DNA from: Bacilli bacterium
Lineage (GTDB): Bacteria; Bacillota_I; Bacilli_A; RF39; UBA660
Length of the DNA: 6,288 nucleotides
Reading direction: 5' to 3'
NCBI GenBank assembly: GCA_017460245.1
Contig: JAFUBK010000058.1
Coordinates: 1-6,288, forward strand
In this document: piece by piece, positions 1 through 6,288 of the stretch
Position numbering within the stretch: the first letter of the stretch is position 1
Layout of the letters: each line of letters opens with the position of its first letter
Position numbers and translations under genes: made by a program
The notes under the pieces: generated by a model
Database searches by the model: none
The model's input: only the letters and a program-made list of their open reading frames with translations
What the model was told of the DNA's origin: nothing

Positions 1-3000
1 ACTAAAATACATATTTTAGATGCTAATACATTTAATGAAAAAAGAGTGATTACACTTGATTATATATGGGATTATGATGCGAATAATAACTCTAAAAAAT
101 TTTATAAACCAAAATTTTCTTCTGTATCATATGATAAAACAACAGATAGATACATTTTTGGACGTGGATATGGAAATCAACAACGATATACTGTTTGTAA
201 AGGTAGCATGGATTTTACAAATAAAAATATTTGCAATAAAGAGTTTTATAGCAGTAACAATTATATAAGTCAGGGCGCTGAATCTTACGATGGATATCTT
301 TATAAGACAATGTATAATAATGAAAATGGGGGAATTGAAGGTGGAACTCCACAAGCAGTTATTGATGTTATGTCTAGTAATCCAACGTGGAATTGGTTAA
401 GAACATATCGTTTTAATGTAAAACAAGCCGGTGAAATTGAAGGCCTTGATTTTGTTGGCAATACTCCAGTTTTTTTGTTTAATAGTTATAGAAATTCTAA
501 AGATGCACTTTGCTATGAAGACACGTCTGATTGTAAATTAGCGAAAGTTTATGTACCGGTTTGGACAGCGAGAAATGTAAATGCTAAAGTAGCCACAAAA
601 GTAGAGACAAACAATTTAGCTAATTTTAAGAATTTAAGTATGAGTGCTAATTTTAATTCTAGTAATCCTGCAGTAAATAAAAATATTGCTTTTGCAAAAA
701 ATGGATATACCTTATCTAATATTAGTATTGGAACTGCTGGCAAGCAAGTTTATAAAATAAAACAAAATACCAAAACAAATAGTAATTGGAAATTTGACAC
801 CTCAACAAAAACGGCGACAATTACTACTAAATATAGTTTTAGTTCTAATAACTTAGTTTATAATGTTACCTTTGCGAAAGGAGATAATACATTTAAAAAC
901 GTCTTTACTTATTCTCCTATAAGTGTACCAATATCAGTGAAAGTAAGCACTTCTAAAGAGTCTTCATCACTTACTAATCCTAGTACAAAGGCCACTTTGT
1001 ATAAAGATGGTAAAAAAATAGAAACAGTTACAGTTAAAAATGGCAAGTATACATTTAAAAATTTGACATTTAAAGGAAAAGGCACATATAAATATCAAAT
1101 AAAGCAGGAAAATAGTGGAAAAAGTAAAAGTGGTGCGGTAGTTACTAGTATAGATTCATCAATTATTAATTTAACAGTTAAAGTAACAGAATCAACCACT
1201 AAATTAGAATATAAAAACACATATAGTAAAAATACCTTTACAAACAAAATGACTTATGATTTTGAGGCTGTAAATAATACTATCGATGTTAAGATAAAAA
1301 CAAATCGTAGTGATTCAACAGTGCCTATTCCAGTGACTAGTGCGAGCATTATGAATACTAATAATAAAGTATTACAAACTAAACAAAGTTCTGATGGACA
1401 ATATAGCTTTAACGTTAAGGTAAGTTCTCCAGGGACTCATAAATTTACAATTGTTCAAGATACTGGTTTAAAAGGCGAGGGAATATATGCGTATACTATA
1501 GATAAGACAAAAATAGTTGTGAATGTGGTGGCTAAAATAGATGGTGATAAACTTAAATGTACAATAAAGTTTAGTAATAAAGATACATTTACAAACAAAG
1601 TGACTGCTAACTATAAAGAAATAAGTGTGACAATAACTACTCAAGTTATTACAAATACTAATGATAATAATGTCATAATTCCAAGTACTTCAGCAATAGT
1701 TGTTAAGGATAATAAAAATGTTGCGACTTTAATGGCTACCGGAGGGGTTTATACTTATACTGATAAAATCAATAAGGTTGGCACATATAAATATACTATT
1801 TATCAAAAGAATGATGCGACCCTTGTTAATAATGCATATACTTATGAAATAGATGATAAAAGAATAACATATACTGTTAAAGTGACTAGTAATAATGGCG
1901 TACTTAGTTATAACATTACACCAATTAATCAATCTTTTACGAATGCGATTTACGCTAATAACAATGTTTCAAATGTTAGTTTAAGTGTTAATATCGATAC
2001 GCAAAAGAGTGGTAATGGTATAAGTACACCGGTTACAAGTGCGACTTTGTATAATAGTGATGATGAAGTAGTGGCTAATGTTAATTCTGTGAAAAATAAA
2101 TATACATTTAAAAACTTGACATTTGATAGTCCAGGTACTTATGTTTATACAATTAAGCAGGATAAAAACGGAACAGAAACGACCAATAAATTAGAATATG
2201 ATTATGACAGTGAAGTGATAACGGCAACAATAGATATTAACGATTATCTTGAACCATCTATTAGTTATTCTAAAAATTCGTTTATAAATAGTATAACTGC
2301 TAATTATGATTCGCTTTCTATTCCAATTAATGCATTTATTTCTAATAGTATTGATGATAAATCTATAACACCAATTAACACGTCGGCATCACTTTATTTG
2401 AGTGATACTAAAATATCAACAGTAAATAATGTTGGTACAAGTTATAATTTTGCTATAGAGATTGGAGCTCCAGGGGAATATGATTATCAAATAAAGCAAG
2501 AAAATAGTGGTGTGTTTAGTGGGGATGATTTTAACTATTCAATAGATGATGATATTAAAACATGTCACGTTGTTGTTTATGAAGAAGATGGAAGTTTGAA
2601 ATATACTCTTAGTTATAATTATGATGATAATCAATTTGAAAATAACTATGTTAAGAAATACGATGTTTTAGAGGTACCTGTAAGTATTCCGATTATTACT
2701 AATAAAAGTAGTAAAAATGTTAAAAGTCCAACAATATCTGCCGTTTTAATAGATGATGAAGAGGTTATTGAAACAGTAAATAGTAATAATGATAGTTATA
2801 CATTTGATGAAGTAAATTTATTATTACCAGGAACATACATATATGAAATTAAACAAGAAGAGATTCAAAGCAATAAACTTAGTTCATATAAATATGACAT
2901 TGATGATAGAACAATAACTGTAGAGGTTAATGTTAAAGAAGAAAATGGAAAATTAGTTTATGATACTTCTTATGATGATGAAAATGGATTTGTTAATACA

Positions 3001-3903
3001 ATAACACCTGTATATGAAGCTATTAATATTCCTCTTGAAGTTTCAATAGATGAAAATAAAGAAGATGTAGATAGTGTTAGTACTTCAGCAATGGTTGTTT
3101 CTGAAACTAGAGTTTTAGATAAGGCAAGTAATAAAGATTCTAAATATACTTTTAACAACGTTAAATTGGATCAGGAAGGGACATTTACCTTTAAAATTGT
3201 TCAAATTAAACCATATGATTTTGTTAAGAATGGGGTTTTATATGATTTAGATGATTCAGTTATTACGGCTACGGTAACAACTACTGATGTTGATGGAAAA
3301 CTAACATATTCTGTTGTTTATAGTACTGATAAATTTACTAATAAATTTAAGTCGTCAACGTTAGATGATGATAGTTTTGTAAGTGTTCCAATCAGTATTG
3401 ATATTTTTTCTAATTCTGACAAAATAAATGATTTGAAAATAGATGCAACATTATATGAAAATGATAATAGATTTGAAAGTGGACTTCCTGTGGAAACAGT
3501 AAATAATAGTAACTCTATTTATTCTTTTGTTAGCTTAAATTTATTACCCGGAACTTATACTTATAAAATATTACAAAATGATATTAATGATCAAAAATGG
3601 GATATTGATGATTATGAGATAGAACTATCAGTTGTAGTTTCTGATGATTTAACATATACAATTAGTTTTAATGATGAAGTGTCATCATTTACTAATGAAT
3701 ATGTTGATGATGTTTTAGTTACTTCAGAAGAAAACGAAGGCAGTCCAGTACAAGTAGTTGATGTTCCAAATACGGCAAAAGGCATTAATATAGTATATAT
3801 AATATCTGGAGCTTTACTAGTTATTGCGAGCATATTAATGTTTGCGGCTACTAATGGTGTTAATATTTTAAAGACGTCTAGTATAAAAATAAAAACAAAT
3901 TAA
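1..3903 (+). CDS. Giant repeat-containing surface protein, FctA/Spy0128 pilin-like domains (5' partial)
   Basis: The frame is open from base 1 to the TAA at 3901-3903, so 1300 residues are visible and the true start lies upstream. The GTG at 46 is only the first in-frame start-like codon and has no support as a start. Numbering below counts from base 1. Residues 1-191 are non-repetitive, rich in Tyr, Asn and Trp, with four cysteines (66, 78, 171, 178). The stretch around residues 130-155 (RTYRFNVKQ, then GEIEGLDF) looks like beta-propeller or helveticin-like strand text, but this is a weak guess. Residues 192-1232 are nine tandem beta-sandwich repeats with the pilin-linker pattern TSA-TLY, G-T-Y-x-Y-x-I-x-Q, Y-x-I-D-D and F-T-N. 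Residues 1255-1259 (VPNTA), a hydrophobic segment (about 1262-1283) and a Lys-bearing tail look like a cell-wall sorting or membrane anchor. The inferred role is a stalk or adhesin outside the cell; no ligand or enzyme function can be read. No signal peptide is visible because the N-terminus is missing. Confidence 0.9.
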   Translation, partial: TKIHILDANTFNEKRVITLDYIWDYDANNNSKKFYKPKFSSVSYDKTTDRYIFGRGYGNQQRYTVCKGSMDFTNKNICNKEFYSSNNYISQGAESYDGYLYKTMYNNENGGIEGGTPQAVIDVMSSNPTWNWLRTYRFNVKQAGEIEGLDFVGNTPVFLFNSYRNSKDALCYEDTSDCKLAKVYVPVWTARNVNAKVATKVETNNLANFKNLSMSANFNSSNPAVNKNIAFAKNGYTLSNISIGTAGKQVYKIKQNTKTNSNWKFDTSTKTATITTKYSFSSNNLVYNVTFAKGDNTFKNVFTYSPISVPISVKVSTSKESSSLTNPSTKATLYKDGKKIETVTVKNGKYTFKNLTFKGKGTYKYQIKQENSGKSKSGAVVTSIDSSIINLTVKVTESTTKLEYKNTYSKNTFTNKMTYDFEAVNNTIDVKIKTNRSDSTVPIPVTSASIMNTNNKVLQTKQSSDGQYSFNVKVSSPGTHKFTIVQDTGLKGEGIYAYTIDKTKIVVNVVAKIDGDKLKCTIKFSNKDTFTNKVTANYKEISVTITTQVITNTNDNNVIIPSTSAIVVKDNKNVATLMATGGVYTYTDKINKVGTYKYTIYQKNDATLVNNAYTYEIDDKRITYTVKVTSNNGVLSYNITPINQSFTNAIYANNNVSNVSLSVNIDTQKSGNGISTPVTSATLYNSDDEVVANVNSVKNKYTFKNLTFDSPGTYVYTIKQDKNGTETTNKLEYDYDSEVITATIDINDYLEPSISYSKNSFINSITANYDSLSIPINAFISNSIDDKSITPINTSASLYLSDTKISTVNNVGTSYNFAIEIGAPGEYDYQIKQENSGVFSGDDFNYSIDDDIKTCHVVVYEEDGSLKYTLSYNYDDNQFENNYVKKYDVLEVPVSIPIITNKSSKNVKSPTISAVLIDDEEVIETVNSNNDSYTFDEVNLLLPGTYIYEIKQEEIQSNKLSSYKYDIDDRTITVEVNVKEENGKLVYDTSYDDENGFVNTITPVYEAINIPLEVSIDENKEDVDSVSTSAMVVSETRVLDKASNKDSKYTFNNVKLDQEGTFTFKIVQIKPYDFVKNGVLYDLDDSVITATVTTTDVDGKLTYSVVYSTDKFTNKFKSSTLDDDSFVSVPISIDIFSNSDKINDLKIDATLYENDNRFESGLPVETVNNSNSIYSFVSLNLLPGTYTYKILQNDINDQKWDIDDYEIELSVVVSDDLTYTISFNDEVSSFTNEYVDDVLVTSEENEGSPVQVVDVPNTAKGINIVYIISGALLVIASILMFAATNGVNILKTSSIKIKTN
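574..3696 (+). repeat. Nine tandem FctA/Spy0128-like domains of about 115 residues
   Basis: Alignment by eye gives nine consecutive protein repeats: 574-900, 901-1245, 1246-1596, 1597-1944, 1945-2289, 2290-2643, 2644-2997, 2998-3342 and 3343-3696. Each has a first strand of alternating hydrophobics, a TSAxLY-like strand, a turn ending in YxFxx(L/V), then GTYxYxIxQ, then YxIDD, and it ends in FxN. The closing Asn is present in all nine (residues 300, 415, 532, 648, 763, 881, 999, 1114, 1232). The Gln of YxIxQ is also in all nine (255, 369, 486, 602, 720, 833, 952, 1068, 1192). In known FctA/Spy0128 domains the Asn bonds to a first-strand Lys and the YxIxQ position is a Glu. The Lys-equivalent positions here are 200 K, 314 K, 431 K, 548 Q, 664 N, 779 F, 897 P, 1015 S and 1134 D. 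The near-constant spacing from this position to the Gln (53-58 residues) supports the alignment. The repeats are diverged at DNA level apart from short patches. Confidence 0.85.
3763..3900 (+). other. C-terminal sorting-signal-like anchor (VPNTA, membrane segment, Lys tail)
   Basis: The surface protein ends in VPNTA (residues 1255-1259), then about 22 hydrophobic residues starting INIVYIISGALLV, then a 17-residue tail with lysines at 1291, 1296 and 1298. This order (pentapeptide, membrane span, basic tail) is that of sortase substrates. The motif departs from LPxTG at the first position (Val) and the last (Ala), and the tail is longer and less basic than usual. A plain C-terminal transmembrane anchor is the alternative. 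Confidence 0.55.
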
Positions 3904-3932
3904 AAAACCTTGTTTATAAACAAGGTTTTTTT
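3902..3932 (+). terminator. Rho-independent terminator, probably bidirectional
   Basis: A perfect palindrome centred between 3916 and 3917 folds into a stem of 3902-3912 with 3921-3931 (core ACCTTG/CAAGGT), with TTTATAAA as the nominal loop and a run of seven T at 3926-3932. The matching A run on the left side would serve a transcript on the minus strand too. It sits at the stop codon of the surface-protein gene and separates it from the flavoprotein operon. Confidence 0.9.
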
Positions 3933-3959
3933 ATAAATAGTGCCTTTTATTTGTATTTT

Positions 3960-3968
3960 TGATATAAT
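3960..3968 (+). promoter_or_regulatory. Extended -10 promoter for the flavoprotein operon
   Basis: TATAAT at 3963-3968 is a perfect sigma-A -10 box, preceded by TG and one base (TGA at 3960-3962), which makes an extended -10. No good -35 lies at the expected distance (the region near 3941-3946 reads TGCCTT), which an extended -10 can tolerate. The start of transcription would fall near 3975, leaving a leader of only about 15 bases that holds little but the ribosome binding site. Confidence 0.7.
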
Positions 3969-3976
3969 ATTTGAAA

Positions 3977-3983
3977 AGAGGTG
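3977..3983 (+). promoter_or_regulatory. Ribosome binding site AGAGGTG fixing the start at ATG 3990
   Basis: AGAGGTG lies six bases before ATG 3990. The GTG at 3981 is in the same frame but is part of this Shine-Dalgarno sequence, so it cannot be the start. From ATG 3990 the protein begins MKVVIIGGGASG, which places the FAD-binding glycines where the family has them. Confidence 0.85.
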
Positions 3984-3989
3984 CAAGGT

Positions 3990-5210
3990 ATGAAGGTTGT
4001 AATTATTGGAGGCGGAGCGTCTGGGCTTGTTGCTGCAATATATGCGGCTAGATCTAATAACGAGGTAGTTTTAATTGAAAAGAACAATGTTTGTGGTAAA
4101 AAACTGTCAATTACTGGTAATGGGCGATGCAATTATTTTAATAGTGAAATGGATATTAGTCATTATTATTCTAATGATGCTTATGCTTTAAAAAATATAA
4201 TTAATGATGAAAACGTAAATGAAATTTTATCATTATTTGAAAAAATAGGAATTGTCCCAAAAATAAAAAATGGTTATTATTATCCAATGAGTAATAAAGC
4301 TAGTAGTGTTAGGGATGCATTAGTGTGTGAAATGTTATTAGAAAATGTTGAAATTGTAAACGATGCTGTTAAAAGTGTTTTAAAAAAGGAAGATAAATTT
4401 ACAATTAAACTTGAAAACAATAATGATATTTTAGCTGATAAAGTAATTTTGGCTTTAGGTTCTTGTGCTTATCCGAAGACCGGCAGTGATGGACTTGGAT
4501 ATGAAATTACTAAATCTTTTGGTCATAAAATTATAAAACCACTTCCTGCTTTGGTTCCTCTTGTTTGTGATGGCAATTATTTTAGTTTATGGAGTGGGGC
4601 TAGGTGTGATGCTAAAGTTTCGCTTTTTGAAGACGGTATAGCTTTAAAAGAAGAATTTGGTGAAATTCAGTTTACAAATTATGGTATAAGTGGTATATGT
4701 GTATTTAATTTAAGTTCTTTAGTGTCTAAGGGATTAGATTTAGAAAAAAAAGAAGAAATAGTTATTAATTTTGTTCCATGGATGGGTGCTAATAGTGTTA
4801 GTGATGTTTTAGATTGTTTAGAAAAAAGAGAAGATTATGTTAGTGGAAGAAACTTAGTTCAATTTTTAAGCGGATTTTTGGAAGAGAAAATTATAAACGT
4901 TATTTTAAAAGTAGCTGATGTTAATTCTAATAAATATTATAGTGAGCTTAGTAATAAAGAAAAACATCGTTTAGCACAATGTTTATTTGCTTTTAGATTA
5001 AAGGTGGTTGGTACTAAATCATTTGAAAATGCGCAAGTTTGTTGAGGTGGTGTTAGTTTATCAGAAGTAAGTGAAACTTTTGAATCTTTATTTGTTAACA
5101 ATTTATATATTGTAGGTGAAATGCTTGATGTTAGTGGTGATTGTGGTGGTTATAATTTAGCTTTTGCTTTTATTAGTGGAATGGTAGCTGGAAAGGAAGC
5201 TGTAAAGTGA
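3990..5210 (+). CDS. HI0933/BaiN-family FAD flavoprotein with an in-frame TGA (candidate selenoprotein or disrupted gene)
   Basis: If the TGA at 5043-5045 is read through, this gives 406 residues, a normal length for the family. The N-terminus carries the dinucleotide-binding motif GGGASG (residues 7-12), an acidic E30 at the end of the second strand, and the family signature GKKLSITGNGRCN (36-48). A middle motif ALGSCAYPKTGSDG (about 155-168) matches the family's A-x-G-G-x-x-Y-P-x-T-G region with Ser for the second Gly. After the TGA (codon 352, directly after Cys351) the frame continues GGVSLSEV and reaches GEMLDVSGDCGGYNL (376-390), the FAD-contacting C-terminal motif. If TGA stops translation, the product has 351 residues and lacks that motif, so it would probably not bind FAD properly. 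Family members are cytosolic flavin oxidoreductases, mostly uncharacterised; BaiN was linked to bile-acid dehydroxylation. The substrate here is unknown. The gene has its own promoter and overlaps the next flavoenzyme gene. The family assignment is secure; how the TGA is decoded is open. Confidence 0.9.
5043..5045 (+). other. In-frame TGA codon inside the flavoprotein gene
   Basis: The context reads AQVC, then TGA, then GGVSLSEV. Homologues as I remember them have AQV(T/C)-x-GGV here, with a variable residue (often Ala) at x, so exactly one codon is replaced and the frame is intact on both sides. No restart is available nearby: the next in-frame ATG is at 5121, inside the FAD motif. It may be selenocysteine (giving a Cys-Sec pair), a one-base nonsense mutation (for example from AGA or GGA), or a read error. 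It is the only in-frame TGA within a coding region of the window. Confidence 0.9.
5055..5078 (+). promoter_or_regulatory. SECIS-like hairpin downstream of the in-frame TGA
   Basis: By eye the RNA folds as AGUUU (5055-5059) with AAACU (5074-5078), a two-base AU bulge on the 5' side (5060-5061), CA/UG pairs (5062-5063 with 5072-5073), and an eight-base loop GAAGUAAG (5064-5071). The loop starts 18 bases after the TGA. The E. coli fdhF SECIS as I remember it has a bulged U, two pairs below the loop, and a GU in the loop that contacts SelB, at similar distances; here the U is 5061 and the GU is 5067-5068. The stem is A/U-rich and weak, and the fold was not computed, so chance remains possible. 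Confidence 0.4.
5192..5197 (+). promoter_or_regulatory. Ribosome binding site AAAGGA for the second flavoenzyme
   Basis: AAAGGA lies nine bases before the GTG at 5207, inside the last codons of the upstream gene. It supports the GTG start and translational coupling with the upstream flavoprotein gene. Confidence 0.7.
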
Positions 5211-6288
5211 TAAGAGTAAGACAAATAAAGGTTCCAATATCTGATGATGTTGTTTTAAAATACGTTTCTAAAAAATTACGCATTGGTATTAATGAAATTT
5301 TGTCTTTTAAGATTAATAAAAAATCTATTGATGCAAGAAGAAAAAACGATATTCATTATGTTTATGAAATTGATATGGATGTAAGAGATGAAAAAAAGCT
5401 TTTAAAGTTTAATGATGTTATTAAAACTCCTAAAGAAGTTTATGAATTTAAAGCTAGTGGTAAACAAAAACTTAAAAATAGGCCAGTAATTGTTGGTAGT
5501 GGCCCAGCTGGTTTATTTTGTGCATATATGCTTGCACATTATGGTTATAAACCAATTGTTATTGAACGTGGAGAAAAAGTAGAAGATAGAGTTAAAACTG
5601 TTTTGGAGTTTTGGAAAAGTGGAAAACTTAATAAAAATTCTAATGTTCAATTTGGAGAAGGTGGGGCAGGAACTTTTTCTGATGGCAAACTTAATACTTT
5701 AGTCAAGGATAAGAATTTTAGAATGAAAAAAGTATTTGAAATTTTTGTAAAACATGGAGCGCCAAAAGAAATAATGTTTTTAAATAAACCACATATAGGT
5801 ACTGATAAATTAAGAACAATTATTCCCAATATGCGAGATGAAATTATTAAAATGGGTGGTGCGATTAGATACAATGCTTGTTTAACAGATGTTGTGTTAG
5901 ATAATAACAAGGTAAAGCAAATAGTTTTAAATGGAACTGAAACTGTTGATTGTGATGTCCTTGTTTTGGCTATTGGACATAGTAGTCGCGATACTTTTGA
6001 AATGCTTTATGAAAAAAAATTAATGATGGAACCTAAAAATTTTGCGGTAGGAATTAGAATTCAAAATTTACAAAAAACAATTAATGAATCACAATATGGC
6101 AAGTGTGATTTACCGCCTGCAAATTATAAATTAACTTATAAGACAAAAGAAGGAAGAGGAGTGTATACTTTTTGTATGTGTCCAGGAGGATATGTTGTAA
6201 ATTCTTCTTCAGAAGAGGGGAAATTGGTAATTAATGGGATGAGTGATTATAATCGTGATAGCGATAATGCAAATAGTGCGATAATAGT
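5207..6288 (+). CDS. COG2509-type FAD-dependent dehydrogenase (3' partial)
   Basis: The frame is open from GTG 5207 to the window end, giving 360 full codons of a protein that is usually about 500-550 residues. The start is fixed by the AAAGGA site and by the start of the protein (MIRVRQIKVPI), as expected for the small N-terminal domain of this family (about residues 1-65). Next come the dinucleotide-binding motif GSGPAG (97-102), with E120 closing the second strand, and the highly typical stretch NVQFGEGGAGTFSDGKLNT (146-164). Further on, VLAIGHSSRDTF near residue 256 marks the second part of the Rossmann domain, and FCMCPGGYVVN holds C323 and C325. The family is soluble and FAD-binding, with no settled substrate. 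The GTG overlaps the upstream TGA stop as GTGA, so the two flavoenzymes are probably translated together. No internal stop or frameshift is seen, and the sole clear Trp codon is TGG. Confidence 0.93.
   Translation, partial: MIRVRQIKVPISDDVVLKYVSKKLRIGINEILSFKINKKSIDARRKNDIHYVYEIDMDVRDEKKLLKFNDVIKTPKEVYEFKASGKQKLKNRPVIVGSGPAGLFCAYMLAHYGYKPIVIERGEKVEDRVKTVLEFWKSGKLNKNSNVQFGEGGAGTFSDGKLNTLVKDKNFRMKKVFEIFVKHGAPKEIMFLNKPHIGTDKLRTIIPNMRDEIIKMGGAIRYNACLTDVVLDNNKVKQIVLNGTETVDCDVLVLAIGHSSRDTFEMLYEKKLMMEPKNFAVGIRIQNLQKTINESQYGKCDLPPANYKLTYKTKEGRGVYTFCMCPGGYVVNSSSEEGKLVINGMSDYNRDSDNANSAII

Noticed and set aside
46..48. GTG at 46 as the start of the surface protein
   Set aside because: The frame is open back to base 1, no ribosome binding site precedes it, and no signal peptide follows, so the gene is simply cut by the window edge.
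127..354. Minus-strand open frames within the surface-protein gene (this one and others at 549-743, 1729-1932, 2970-3158, 3612-3833)
   Set aside because: They are shadows of a continuous, clearly coding plus-strand frame and encode low-complexity hydrophobic text.
574..3696. Intramolecular Thr-Gln ester-bond domains as the explanation for the invariant Gln
   Set aside because: In known ester-bond domains the Gln lies on the last strand. Here it sits mid-domain at the catalytic Glu position, and no matching Thr, His and acidic set stands out.
3951..3956. TTGTAT as a -35 box
   Set aside because: It lies only six bases before the TATAAT, far short of the normal 16-18 base spacer.
5043..5045. 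TGA read as Trp under a Mycoplasma-type code
   Set aside because: All nine clear tryptophans in the three genes use TGG, and about 1660 codons of the other two genes contain no in-frame TGA, which is not expected in an AT-rich organism with that code.
5044..5050. GAGGTGG after the TGA as a ribosome binding site for a separate C-terminal gene
   Set aside because: The bases are the conserved Gly-Gly codons, and no in-frame ATG follows until 5121, which would start inside the FAD motif. A separate 30-residue product makes no sense for this family.
5647..5910. Minus-strand open frame of 87 codons
   Set aside because: It lies wholly within the COG2509-type gene, antisense to its conserved FAD-family motif, and its translation shows no recognisable family.

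Overview
The window comes from a strongly AT-rich bacterium with Gram-positive (low-GC Firmicutes or Mollicutes-related) character. The signs are A/T-ending codons throughout, strong AGAGGTG- and AAGGA-type ribosome binding sites, and a very large surface protein built from streptococcal-pilin-like (FctA/Spy0128) domains that ends in a sorting-signal-like tail. Every clear tryptophan in the window uses TGG (nine seen), so a Mycoplasma-type code in which TGA means Trp is unlikely.

Region 1 (1-3903, + strand) is the 3' part of a giant cell-surface protein whose start lies outside the window. It has a roughly 190-residue non-repetitive N-terminal part, then nine tandem immunoglobulin-like repeats of about 115 residues, then a VPNTA motif, one membrane segment and a short lysine-bearing tail. 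The repeats keep the FTN-type asparagine of pilin isopeptide domains. The usual catalytic Glu is Gln in all nine, and the bond-forming Lys seems to survive only in the first three. A strong palindromic terminator follows (3902-3932).

Region 2 (about 3960-6288, + strand) starts at an extended -10 promoter and carries two FAD-dependent oxidoreductases in one operon. The first (3990-5210) belongs to the HI0933/BaiN flavoprotein family. It is interrupted by one in-frame TGA at 5043-5045, after which 54 family-conserved residues continue in the same frame, including the C-terminal FAD-binding motif. A hairpin resembling a bacterial SECIS element starts 9 bases after this TGA. Selenocysteine insertion is therefore a real candidate explanation, alongside a simple nonsense mutation or a sequencing error. 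The second flavoenzyme (from GTG 5207) is a COG2509-type FAD-dependent dehydrogenase. It overlaps the end of the first by four bases and runs off the window.

The main result is the in-frame TGA with its downstream hairpin. The second is the graded loss of isopeptide-bond residues along the surface-protein repeats. There is no gene-free stretch over 300 bases, and I saw no RNA gene, insertion sequence or CRISPR array.
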